A DNA stretch of 36,820 nt. It comes from Candidatus Gastranaerophilales bacterium (GTDB lineage Bacteria > Cyanobacteriota > Vampirovibrionia > Gastranaerophilales > Gastranaerophilaceae). The notes below the pieces were generated by a model, which was not told the origin of the DNA, ran no database searches, and worked only from the letters and a program-made list of their open reading frames with translations. Numbering within the stretch: position 1 is the first letter of the stretch; every line of letters starts with the position of its first letter. Positions 7,824 through 15,189 of the stretch are shown piece after piece. The position numbers and the translations under genes were made by a program. The DNA lies in assembly GCA_944326125.1 (NCBI GenBank), contig CALVCR010000051.1:1-36820 (forward strand). Direction: 5' to 3'.

Positions 7824-8809
7824 ATTAATTCATCCTCTGAGTAATTTTTATCAGAAATCTTTCCTATTATGTCATCCCATTTCATAGGTGAAATTCCGTT
7901 CCCCGGACGTTTTGTTGTAAGATTTTTTTCTGTAAAAATTTCTCCTTTTTTTATATTACATTTTGCAACAATAGATTTTCTTGCAATTGCAATATTTTTT
8001 AGTTCAGCCTGTTGAGGTTCTTTCTTCCCGTCTCCAAATGCTTTTTCCACATTTCTTATTGATTCAGCCATTTGTTTTAATTCATCGGGTTCAAGACTGG
8101 CCTTATGGTCAGGTCCTTCCATGTTTTTATCAAGCGTAAAATGTTTTTCAATTATTTCGGCCCCCAGGCTTACTGCCATAATTGGGATTTCTATTCCCTG
8201 CGTATGGTCTGAGTATCCTGTTGGCAGATTAAAAACTTTTTTCATTGTCAGCATTGCATTCATATTGACTGATTCATAAGGGCAAGGATATTCTGTTGTG
8301 CAATGCAAGAGCTTTACCTTACAATCTTTTAGAACTTTAAGGGCCTCTTGAATTTCTTCAAGGGTTGCCATACCTGTTGATAAAATAACATCTTTTTTAT
8401 AGGAATTGATTTTCCTTAAATACGGAAGATTTGTTATTTCACCGGATGGAATTTTAAAGATGCTCATCCCGAGGTTATTCAAGAAATCGCAGCTTTCAAG
8501 GTCAAAAGGTGTTGATAAAAACATTAATCCTTTTTTCTCGGTATATTCTTTAAGTTCGGCAAAATCTTCAAAAGATAGCTGCAGTTTTTTTACCATATCT
8601 AACTGAGATTCATTACTACTTGTATTTGTAATTTGGTATTCAGCCTTTGGTGCAAATTTACTCATAACATTTTCTGCTATATATGTTTGGAATTTTACAC
8701 AATCAACCCCCGCTTCATAAGCCTTGTCAACAAGCTTTTTGGCAATTGCCATGGAGCCGTTATGATTAACCCCTGCTTCTGCTATTATAAAAGTATGTTT
8801 TTTTTCCAT
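7811..8809 (-). CDS. legI: N,N'-diacetyllegionaminate (NeuB-family) synthase
   Basis: A 332-residue nonulosonate synthase that condenses phosphoenolpyruvate with a 6-carbon amino sugar to make the 9-carbon acid. Residues 6-19 read TFIIAEAGVNHNGS, the family signature. CVKFQTY, FLSTPFD, FKIPSGEITNLPYL, STGMATLEEI, LLHCTTEYPCP and KHFTLDKNMEGPDHKASLEP carry the metal- and substrate-binding residues of the TIM barrel. Residues about 275-332 form the C-terminal SAF (antifreeze-like) domain (ARKSIVAKCNIKKGEIFTEKNLTTKRPGNGI). The upstream NeuD-like gene ends 18 bases earlier and legG overlaps its end. All key motifs look intact, so it should be active. Legionaminic versus sialic specificity rests on context. 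Confidence 0.9.
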   Translation of the reverse strand: MEKKHTFIIAEAGVNHNGSMAIAKKLVDKAYEAGVDCVKFQTYIAENVMSKFAPKAEYQITNTSSNESQLDMVKKLQLSFEDFAELKEYTEKKGLMFLSTPFDLESCDFLNNLGMSIFKIPSGEITNLPYLRKINSYKKDVILSTGMATLEEIQEALKVLKDCKVKLLHCTTEYPCPYESVNMNAMLTMKKVFNLPTGYSDHTQGIEIPIMAVSLGAEIIEKHFTLDKNMEGPDHKASLEPDELKQMAESIRNVEKAFGDGKKEPQQAELKNIAIARKSIVAKCNIKKGEIFTEKNLTTKRPGNGISPMKWDDIIGKISDKNYSEDELICEK

Positions 8810-8827
8810 AATATTCCTATCAAAATT

Positions 8828-9451
8828 TTATTCTTTATTCCCGACCTTTTGAGCAGGATTTCCCATTATATAACAATTATTTTTACAGCCTTTGTATATT
8901 GCACTTAGTGGTGCAATTATATTATTCCTTCCTATTTTACATTTCGGTAGTAAAATACTGCTCGTTCCGATACTGTTAAAATGTTCTATAGATACTCCAC
9001 CTAAAATCTGAACATTTGGCGCTATAAAATTAAAATCTCCTATTTTAACATCATGTCCGATTAGGGTTTGATTATTAAATAAATTACATTTTCCTATTTC
9101 TATGTCAACAGTTAGGGTACAGTTTATAAAAATATTTCCTTCGCCATATTTTACTGTTGGATTAACTTGTGTCTTGTATAGAAGAGTATAAAAACTTCCA
9201 CCTTTTGTTTTTATTTTTTCAAATATTTGTTGCCTCAATTCTACATTACCAGTGCAAATAATGAAATAGTCTCCTTCGCATATAGTGTAATCTTCCAATG
9301 ATCCAAGATATAATGTTTCAATTTGCGGAATTTGCGGTACAAATCCGTCAACTCCTAAAACACCTTTAAAAGTGACACCATCTGTTAGAGAAAGGTAGTA
9401 TATGCATTCTTTTAAAAACCCTTGGCCGCCCACTGCGATTATATTTTTCAT
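8828..9451 (-). CDS. NeuD/PglD-family left-handed beta-helix sugar N- or O-acyltransferase
   Basis: A 207-residue protein. Residues 1 to about 75 are a small Rossmann-like substrate-binding part beginning NIIAVGGQGFLKEC, and the rest is a hexapeptide-repeat left-handed beta-helix. The motif IGHDVKIGDFNFIAPNV carries the likely catalytic His, and the terminal GNPAQKVG closes the helix as in PglD/NeuD/LegH. Such enzymes N-acylate the 4-amino sugar (LegH) or O-acetylate the finished nonulosonic acid. The reductase gene stops immediately before this ATG, so it is the next gene after the ketoacyl-synthase, carrier-protein and reductase trio. That placement makes it the natural candidate to transfer the acyl group the trio prepares, in addition to or instead of acetyl-CoA use. 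This is an inference from gene order. Confidence 0.8.
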   Translation of the reverse strand: MKNIIAVGGQGFLKECIYYLSLTDGVTFKGVLGVDGFVPQIPQIETLYLGSLEDYTICEGDYFIICTGNVELRQQIFEKIKTKGGSFYTLLYKTQVNPTVKYGEGNIFINCTLTVDIEIGKCNLFNNQTLIGHDVKIGDFNFIAPNVQILGGVSIEHFNSIGTSSILLPKCKIGRNNIIAPLSAIYKGCKNNCYIMGNPAQKVGNKE

Positions 9452-10192
9452 TTATATGCTCCCGCAATCAATTGTATAAACTTGACCTGTAATCCATCTG
9501 GACTCTTCAGATAAAAGATACATTACAAAATTAGCGACATCTTCAGTTTTGCCATATCCCCAAGGATATTTATTAGTATGCCCTATTCTCATTTCCTCCA
9601 GTTTTTTAGTCATTTCTGTTTCTATATCACCTGGGCAAAGAGTATTAACTCTTATTTTTTGAGAACTTAGTTCTCTTGATATAACTTTAGCTGCAGCTAT
9701 TAACGCTGCCTTACTGGAACTGTATGCTAACATTGCTTTTTCACAGGTTTTTGCAGCTATTGAGGAAATAAAAACAATACTTGCACCTTCTCCAACATTG
9801 CAGCGTTTATCAGAAAAGCCTTTTGTTAGCATAATTGGAACATAAAAATTTATATCAAATACTTCTTTAATACGTTTTGGGTCTAACATTCGCAACGGAG
9901 TAAAATCAATAATTCCTGCGCTGTGAACAATTCCCTTAAATTTGCCATATTTATCTTTTAAATTTTTAATATATTCCGGTAAATTAGTTATATCAGAGAC
10001 CAAATCATTTATTTCAATAAAAATATTTTCCGGATAGCTGCATTGTTTTCTTATTGCAATCATTTTTGATTCATTTCTGGCTATAGCAACAATGGTAGCG
10101 CCGTTGTCGTTTAAGAGTTCGACAATTTTGGCGCCAATTCCAGAACTGGCTCCGGTTACAATATAAATATCATTCTTATTAAAGTTCTGCAT
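9452..10192 (-). CDS. Short-chain dehydrogenase/reductase (FabG-like; PtmA-like alternative)
   Basis: A 246-residue classical SDR: IVTGASSGIGAK near residue 12 binds NAD(P), HSAGI corresponds to the NNAG strand, ISS precedes the YSSSKAAL catalytic Tyr-x-x-x-Lys, and LCPGDIETEM plus the C-terminal DCGSI complete the fold. Its ATG overlaps the last base of the acyl carrier protein stop codon, so the two are translationally coupled. That coupling and the KAS III gene next door suggest it reduces a 3-ketoacyl-ACP to a 3-hydroxyacyl-ACP, as FabG does. Campylobacter flagellar glycan loci also contain an SDR, PtmA, that serves early sugar steps, and this gene could be that instead. Fold and activity class are certain; the substrate is not. 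Confidence 0.8.
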   Translation of the reverse strand: MQNFNKNDIYIVTGASSGIGAKIVELLNDNGATIVAIARNESKMIAIRKQCSYPENIFIEINDLVSDITNLPEYIKNLKDKYGKFKGIVHSAGIIDFTPLRMLDPKRIKEVFDINFYVPIMLTKGFSDKRCNVGEGASIVFISSIAAKTCEKAMLAYSSSKAALIAAAKVISRELSSQKIRVNTLCPGDIETEMTKKLEEMRIGHTNKYPWGYGKTEDVANFVMYLLSEESRWITGQVYTIDCGSI

Positions 10193-10410
10193 TAAATCCC
10201 TGCTTTTTTTGCAATATCATTTACGGTTATAAAACTATTAATTTCTGTGATGTTAGATTGAACATTAAAATTTTTATCTAAAAATGCTATGGTAGCTATT
10301 TTAGATAAAGAATCCCATTCATATAAATCGTTTAAGACTGTATCAAAGTCAATATTTGTTTCTGTTTGCAAAACCTCAGCCAGACTTGATAAGAATTCGC
10401 TTTTATCCAT
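10192..10410 (-). CDS. Dedicated acyl carrier protein
   Basis: A 72-residue acidic four-helix carrier protein. The sequence EWDSLSKIATIAFLD contains the D-S-L phosphopantetheine attachment site, with Ser at about residue 34, which a holo-ACP synthase must charge. Flanking helices (SLAEVLQTE and FITVNDIAKKAG) match the ACP fold. It sits 18 bases after the KAS III gene and overlaps the reductase, so the three are one translational unit. It is distinct from the housekeeping fatty-acid ACP, being shorter and divergent. It probably carries a short acyl chain for modification of the glycan. Campylobacter jejuni flagellar glycosylation loci also carry extra acpP and fabH2-like genes, a precedent for this pairing. 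Confidence 0.83.
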   Translation of the reverse strand: MDKSEFLSSLAEVLQTETNIDFDTVLNDLYEWDSLSKIATIAFLDKNFNVQSNITEINSFITVNDIAKKAGI

Positions 10411-10428
10411 AGTTTCTCCTTTATTCTA

Positions 10429-11475
10429 TTATCTTTCTATTATACCAGAACAATAGATTTTATCAGTTTCAACAATAGCATTTGCCCAACTCAAGCCTAC
10501 ACCAAAACCACTAAGTAATAAACGGTTTTTTTGCGTTGATATTTCTTGTTTTAATGTATCTGATATGGCACAAGGAATTGATGCTCCACATTGATTTCCA
10601 TATTTTGTTAAAGTTTGCATTGGAACTAGCTCTGTTGAAATATTCAACTTCCTAGCAATATTTTCAAGTATAAACTTATTTGCCTGATGTAATATAAACC
10701 AATTAATTTCTTCTTTTGCAATCTTTGAGAAATTCAATAAAGATTCAATTGACGGTGCAATTTTTTCCATTGTAAAATCAAAAATCCTACCGCCATCCAT
10801 TTTAGCCTGATATTTATAGCTTCCATTTGTATAGAAGTCTGTCTGTTTAGGAATATTCCGAAATCCTCCATTTTGGCATATTAGTGCATCATAATGCTTG
10901 CCTGAAGAAAAAACATTAAAGTACATATTATTAGTATTTGTTTTTTCAATTAATGTAGCACTTCCGGCATCACCAAACACAGGAGCGGTGTGGTCAATAA
11001 ACATATCTGAAAATTTAGAGAAAGTATCTCCCGTAAGAAGCAGGATTCTTTTTAATCCGGAGTTAATAAGCATTGCTGCTTGCATTAGTCCTATTATGTA
11101 ACCTGAACAAGCTTGAGGTATATCCATTACTACACAATTTTCATTTAGCTTTAATCGTGAGTGAAGAGCATAAGAAGTTGCAGGCATTATATAGTCAGGT
11201 GTATAACTTATAAAAAGCAGCCCATCGATGGTATTTTTATCTATATTTAATTTACTAAGCAAATCTTTTGCTGCTTCATAACATAAATCTGATGTTGTTA
11301 CATCAGTATCTGCAATTCTTCTTTTTAAAAATCCCGAAGATTTGATAACACGATCAATTCTTCTACTGTCTCCGTTATAAAGTTCCGGATCATCTAATAA
11401 TGATTTCTCATTCTTAGGAACTATTGTTGATATTCCGCTTATTTTAGCATTTTTAAAAACAAATTCTGTCATCAT
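10429..11475 (-). CDS. 3-oxoacyl-ACP synthase III (FabH-like) of the glycan locus
   Basis: A 348-residue thiolase-fold condensing enzyme. The catalytic triad is visible: Cys in IPQACSGYIIGL (about residue 113), His in FILHQANKFIL (about 255) and Asn in YGNQCGASIP (about 289). The terminal GFGVGLSWA matches the FabH end. It therefore looks active and should condense a short acyl-CoA with malonyl-ACP. Two ATGs in tandem start it (MMTEF), with AAGG upstream. It has its own plausible promoter (11495-11523) and is followed closely by an acyl carrier protein and a reductase. Such an isolated trio, set among nonulosonate genes and beside a NeuD-like acyltransferase, would supply something like 3-hydroxybutyryl groups. 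The product identity is inferred. Confidence 0.85.
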   Translation of the reverse strand: MMTEFVFKNAKISGISTIVPKNEKSLLDDPELYNGDSRRIDRVIKSSGFLKRRIADTDVTTSDLCYEAAKDLLSKLNIDKNTIDGLLFISYTPDYIMPATSYALHSRLKLNENCVVMDIPQACSGYIIGLMQAAMLINSGLKRILLLTGDTFSKFSDMFIDHTAPVFGDAGSATLIEKTNTNNMYFNVFSSGKHYDALICQNGGFRNIPKQTDFYTNGSYKYQAKMDGGRIFDFTMEKIAPSIESLLNFSKIAKEEINWFILHQANKFILENIARKLNISTELVPMQTLTKYGNQCGASIPCAISDTLKQEISTQKNRLLLSGFGVGLSWANAIVETDKIYCSGIIER

Positions 11476-11494
11476 TAAACCTTATTTGCAATCT

Positions 11495-11523
11495 AGTATA
11501 TCTTTAATAGTGCTTCTAAGCAA
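11495..11523 (-). promoter_or_regulatory. Internal sigma-70-type promoter before the acyl-synthesis trio
   Basis: On the minus strand TTGCTT and TATACT are separated by exactly 17 bases in the 58-base gap between legC and the KAS III gene. This would allow expression of the ketoacyl-synthase genes separately from the upstream legB/legC side of the locus. Confidence 0.5.
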
Positions 11524-11533
11524 ATTTTATTTT

Positions 11534-12640
11534 TTATACCCTCACTCCGCTTGGAATATTTACAATTCTGTCTTCCAACCACTGTGCGTTGCTTAAATCA
11601 CCATGTGCACAATTTTTATACATTTCAAGCTCTGTCATCAGCGTCCAAACAGGTCTTGTCATTACTCCGTTATCGTTAGTGTATGCTAAAAACTCATCCC
11701 GTTCTTTCCTGTTCTCAAGACGTATTGCCTGAAGCCAATAATTTGATCTGGCATTTTCGGGTCCCGAAACGAATCTTTCTTTAAAATACTTTTTATAAAT
11801 TTCCGCAAGTTCTCTTTGACTTGAAAGAATTTTATCTATTTTTTCAAACTGTGCCAGACCTAAAGCCGCATTAAGATTTGGCATTCTATAGTTATATCCG
11901 ACAGTATCATGTCTAAATTCCCACCTGTGCGGCATTTTAGCCTGAGTTGTCAGATGTTTTGCCCTATCGGCCAGTTTTTCGTCATTGAACAGCAGCATGC
12001 CGCCCCCGCCGGTTGTAATTGTTTTGTTTCCGTTAAAACTCATTGCGGCGGATTCTCCCCAGTTGCCCGTATGTATGCCCTTATAGAAACTTCCTATACT
12101 TTCCGCACAATCCTCAATTAGAATAACTCCGTATTTATCACAAATATTTTTTATTTCATCAATCCGGCATGGGTGTCCGAAGGTGTGCATTGGAATAACG
12201 GCTTTTATACCCCTGTTTTTCTTTAAAAAATCTTCCAGTTTTTCAGGGCTTAATCCCATTGTGTCTTTATCAACATCTACAAATACAGGTTCAGCACTAC
12301 AGTATTTAATAGCGTTGGCCGTTGCAATAAAAGTCAGGGGCTGTGTGATAACTTTATCGCCAGGTTGTATCCCTGCAAGCACCATGCAGAGATGCAGCGC
12401 GTTCGTCCCGTTTACGCATGCTACTGCCCTCTTAACTCCGCAAAATTCAGCAATTTTGTTTTCGAAATCAATTACAAACTGTCCTACACTGGAAACAAAT
12501 GTTGACTTTATACATTCTGTTGTGAGTTCTATCTCCCGATTATCAAAATACGGAGGATGAAGGGGCAAAACCTCTTCATCCTCTTTATTAAATACAGTTC
12601 TTATAAATTCCACATCTTCTTTAAAAGTCTTTAACATCAT
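11534..12640 (-). CDS. legC: LegC-type PLP-dependent sugar aminotransferase
   Basis: A 368-residue DegT/DnrJ/EryC1 aminotransferase, which converts the 4-keto-6-deoxy nucleotide sugar made by LegB to the 4-amino sugar. Landmarks are FVSSVGQFVIDFENKIAEF near residue 50, CVNGTNALHL for PLP phosphate binding, IEDCAESIGSFYKG with the Asp that contacts the PLP nitrogen, and SFNGNKTITTGGGGML with the Schiff-base Lys at about residue 208. VGYNYRMPNLNAALG is the usual late motif. The start overlaps the end of the amidotransferase gene by 20 bases; a second ATG three bases on is equally usable. The overall layout (N-terminal extension of about 20 residues, HPPYF near the start) is that of LegC rather than PseC. 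Confidence 0.87.
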   Translation of the reverse strand: MMLKTFKEDVEFIRTVFNKEDEEVLPLHPPYFDNREIELTTECIKSTFVSSVGQFVIDFENKIAEFCGVKRAVACVNGTNALHLCMVLAGIQPGDKVITQPLTFIATANAIKYCSAEPVFVDVDKDTMGLSPEKLEDFLKKNRGIKAVIPMHTFGHPCRIDEIKNICDKYGVILIEDCAESIGSFYKGIHTGNWGESAAMSFNGNKTITTGGGGMLLFNDEKLADRAKHLTTQAKMPHRWEFRHDTVGYNYRMPNLNAALGLAQFEKIDKILSSQRELAEIYKKYFKERFVSGPENARSNYWLQAIRLENRKERDEFLAYTNDNGVMTRPVWTLMTELEMYKNCAHGDLSNAQWLEDRIVNIPSGVRV

Positions 12641-13736
12641 ACCTTAGTTTCCACTTGCCATTCTTTTGTTTTTCAAACAATTCTTTATTGTATAATTTAT
12701 CAACAATTGACCAGAATTCTTCTTTAGTATACCCCAAAAATTCACAAAAGTCTCTAACGCAAAGCGGATCTAAAAATGCATCATGTCTTTTAACAAGTTC
12801 AACAGCCTCTTCCCTTGTTATTAAGCCATATCTGACCATTCTTGAAGCATAGTCGGTTGCAACTTGGTGTCCGAATTTAGGATATTTTAGCCAAGGATGC
12901 ACAAGATATGCTCTTGAATCTATTTGGTCAAAATCTTCTACGTGATGAGATCTTCTCCATTCATCGCTTAAATCTCTGAATCCGAATTTTTCTGCAATTT
13001 CCTTGTTTTTAAAGCTATTCCAAGGTATGAAATAGGATACATAGATAGGATCTATGGAATCCAAATCTCCATCACTCAATGCATTCGTCAAAAATAGCTC
13101 TTGTCTGGCAACTCCGGTTTCTCTTATTAGTTCATCAATATTCATGTCACTGGCTACACCGTTTTTCAGAATACCTCTTGCGCTGTATGTTTCTTCATCA
13201 TCGCTTCCGCCATATTCATAACTTACATTTTCCCCGTATACAAGAAGCGGTGTGTTAAATTTTTTAGCCATCATTAACGGATAAGTATAGATAAGTCTGT
13301 CTATGTACCAGGTGGGTTTTCCGTATTTTTCAAAAGTGTAGCGCATTATCTTTTTTTGAGCTCTTATATTTGGCTTTAAACTTATCAGTTCGCATCCGAA
13401 TGCTTCTGAAATATTCTTTAGATTATGTATTCCTGCTTCTGTCATCGGAAAATTATCTTCCACTGTAAAAAGAATAGGGTTCATTTTTAATTTATTCTTA
13501 AATAAATCAACCTGATAGTGAGAATCTTTACCGCCTGATACTGCAATTGCACAATCCCATCCGTCACCGTTCATCCCTCTGTACTTATCACAGAGAGCCT
13601 CAAGCTCTTTATATCTTTTATTCCAATCAACAGTTTTTCTGGCTTCATACTTTTGGCATGCTGAACAAACTCCTTCTTCATTAAAACTTATCCCCGGTCT
13701 TGTGTCCGGCATTACACATTTTTTGCAGAATTTCAT
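12621..13736 (-). CDS. N-acetyl sugar amidotransferase (PseA/PtmG/WbpG family)
   Basis: A 371-residue PP-loop enzyme: CAIAVSGGKDSHYQVDL near residue 65 is the ATP-pyrophosphatase loop, and CKKCVMPDTRP...GVCSAC at the start is the N-terminal Cys pair that probably binds zinc. NTPLLVYGENVSYEYGG and the C-terminal LCVRDFCEFLGYTKEEF also fit. The family turns an N-acetyl group on a sugar into an acetamidino group; PtmG does this in the Campylobacter legionaminic acid branch and PseA in the pseudaminic branch. The usual HisH/HisF-like ammonia-supplying partners are not in this window. A good AAAGGAAG site precedes the ATG. It is the first gene of the second transcription unit of the locus, and legC overlaps its end by 20 bases. 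Confidence 0.85.
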   Translation of the reverse strand: MKFCKKCVMPDTRPGISFNEEGVCSACQKYEARKTVDWNKRYKELEALCDKYRGMNGDGWDCAIAVSGGKDSHYQVDLFKNKLKMNPILFTVEDNFPMTEAGIHNLKNISEAFGCELISLKPNIRAQKKIMRYTFEKYGKPTWYIDRLIYTYPLMMAKKFNTPLLVYGENVSYEYGGSDDEETYSARGILKNGVASDMNIDELIRETGVARQELFLTNALSDGDLDSIDPIYVSYFIPWNSFKNKEIAEKFGFRDLSDEWRRSHHVEDFDQIDSRAYLVHPWLKYPKFGHQVATDYASRMVRYGLITREEAVELVKRHDAFLDPLCVRDFCEFLGYTKEEFWSIVDKLYNKELFEKQKNGKWKLRYDVKDF

Positions 13737-13972
13737 CAGTACTTCCTTTCTCTTAAATAATATGCTTTAACCCTATAACTTCATTTGTATAAAATAAATA
13801 GGATATTTTACCTATTTTTTATGCGAAGATATATAAAATTTCTACGATGCAAATACCCTCTGTTTTAATCAAAAGAAATGATTACTTATAATTAAGATTT
13901 ATTGACCTATACATCAATACATGTAAATTATACTTCCTAATATTTATTAAGCAAGCTTGCTAATATAATAAA
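13737..13972. promoter_or_regulatory. Divergent control region between the amidotransferase and the XRE regulator
   Basis: 236 gene-free bases between divergent genes. Visible elements are an inverted repeat AAATAGG/CCTATTT (13796-13802 and 13811-13817), a TATTGA/TCAATA pair (13900-13919), a 12-bp palindrome AGCAAGCTTGCT (about 13950-13961) and a TATAAT at 13964-13969. The TATAAT is too close to the ATG at 13973 to be its promoter. The palindrome next to an HTH gene could be its operator. No confident promoter was found for either side. Confidence 0.4.
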
Positions 13973-14212
13973 ATGGACAGGGGTACTGTAATTAAAATTT
14001 TTGCAAGTAATTTAAGGGCTGAACGAGCTAGAAAGCATTATTCTCAAGAATATCTGGCAGAAAAGGCAGGTATAACAACAGAATATTTAAACAGAATAGA
14101 GAGAGAAAGATTCAATCCGTCTATTGTCGTTGCAGCAGCCTTAGCAGAGGCATTAGAAGTGGATCTGAATACCTTACTGCCTATTAGTCAAGTTCTCTCT
14201 TATACGTTGTAG
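13973..14212 (+). CDS. XRE-family helix-turn-helix regulator inside the glycan locus
   Basis: A 79-residue protein that is almost entirely one HTH_3 domain: LRAERARKHYSQEYLAEKAG then TTEYLNRIERERFNPSI, the usual scaffold-recognition helix pair, then ALAEALEVDLNTLLP. No sensor or dimerisation domain is present. It is the only plus-strand gene in the first 18 kb and splits the locus into two minus-strand units. Its 3' end overlaps the 3' end of legB by 13 bases in convergent orientation. No Shine-Dalgarno sequence is visible before the ATG. It probably regulates the divergent amidotransferase-legC unit through the palindromes in the shared intergenic region. SinR/ClgR-like small regulators are the closest general comparison. 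Confidence 0.82.
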   Translation: MDRGTVIKIFASNLRAERARKHYSQEYLAEKAGITTEYLNRIERERFNPSIVVAAALAEALEVDLNTLLPISQVLSYTL

Positions 14213-15189
14213 ATATCTGCTTTATATTTCTTTAAATTATTTTTATCACTAAACCACTTAACAGTTTCTTCCAAGCCGCGTTTGATGTCATATTGCGGTT
14301 TGAAGCCTGTTAATTCCAGAATTTTTGAATTATCACACCACAGACGGTTAACCTCTGAATTTTTAGGTCTGATTCTCTGTTCATCAGTAACAAACTCTAC
14401 GTCACTGTTCATAATTTCTTTAATCAGGTTTAGAGTATCTCCTATTGATATTTCAAAATTGGAACCAATGTTAATTTCTTCGCCTATAGCTTTATCGCAA
14501 TTTGCAAGTGCAACAAATCCTGAACAAGTATCTTTAACATAATTAAAATCTCTTGTCGGTGTTGTATCACCTAGTTTAATCTGTTTTTTACCGGCTGCTA
14601 TTTGGGTAATAATAGTCGGGATTACTGCTCTTGCGGATTGCCTTGGTCCGTAAGTATTAAAAGGCCGTGCTATAACAACCGGCAAATCAAAAGCATTATG
14701 AAAACTTTTTGCAATAGCATCCGCACCGATTTTTGTTGCAGAATACGGTGATTGCGGCTGCTTAGGGTGTTTTTCATCAATAGGGACATATTTTGCTGTT
14801 CCGTAAACTTCGCTGGTAGAAGTTATAATAACTTTTTCGACATTATTGTCAAGAGCAGCCTGACATACATTTAATGTTCCCTTTATATTTGTATCTACGT
14901 AGCTTTCAGGTGCAATATAAGAATACGGAATTGCTATTAATGCTGCTAAGTGAAAAATTATATCTACTCCTTTAGTAATGTGTCGTATATAATTGTTATC
15001 CCGAACATCGCCGCAAAGGACTTCTATATCGTTTTTACATTCAACATCTTCAAGCCAGCCCCAATTGTTAAAAGAATTGTATTGAGAGAGTGCTTTAACG
15101 TTTGCGCCTTCTTTGACAAGCTTTTCCGTTAAATGTGAACCTATAAAACCGTCAGCGCCGGTTATTAAAACAGTTTTATTTTTTAGCAT
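14200..15189 (-). CDS. legB: NDP-N-acetylglucosamine 4,6-dehydratase
   Basis: A 329-residue extended SDR: VLITGADGFIGSHL at the start binds NAD, FHLAALIAIPYSY is the second nucleotide motif, TSTSEVYGTA carries the catalytic Thr/Ser, and YSATKIGAD is the Tyr-x-x-x-Lys. RPFNTYGPRQSARAVIPT is the usual sugar-binding stretch. LegB removes water from (GDP-)GlcNAc to give the 4-keto-6-deoxy sugar, the first committed step before LegC. The gene overlaps the preceding surface-carbohydrate gene by 14 bases and converges on the XRE gene. A plain NDP-sugar epimerase is possible from fold alone, but the sequence style and locus favour the LegB dehydratase. Confidence 0.85.
   Translation of the reverse strand: MLKNKTVLITGADGFIGSHLTEKLVKEGANVKALSQYNSFNNWGWLEDVECKNDIEVLCGDVRDNNYIRHITKGVDIIFHLAALIAIPYSYIAPESYVDTNIKGTLNVCQAALDNNVEKVIITSTSEVYGTAKYVPIDEKHPKQPQSPYSATKIGADAIAKSFHNAFDLPVVIARPFNTYGPRQSARAVIPTIITQIAAGKKQIKLGDTTPTRDFNYVKDTCSGFVALANCDKAIGEEINIGSNFEISIGDTLNLIKEIMNSDVEFVTDEQRIRPKNSEVNRLWCDNSKILELTGFKPQYDIKRGLEETVKWFSDKNNLKKYKADIYNV

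Noticed and set aside
12183-12560. Plus-strand open frame of 125 codons within legC
   Set aside because: Antisense to a clear aminotransferase with all motifs; no upstream signals.
11534-13736. Pseudaminic rather than legionaminic acid pathway
   Set aside because: The hydrolysing NeuC-type epimerase and CBS-type PtmE belong to the legionaminic route; a PseG-type hydrolase is absent.
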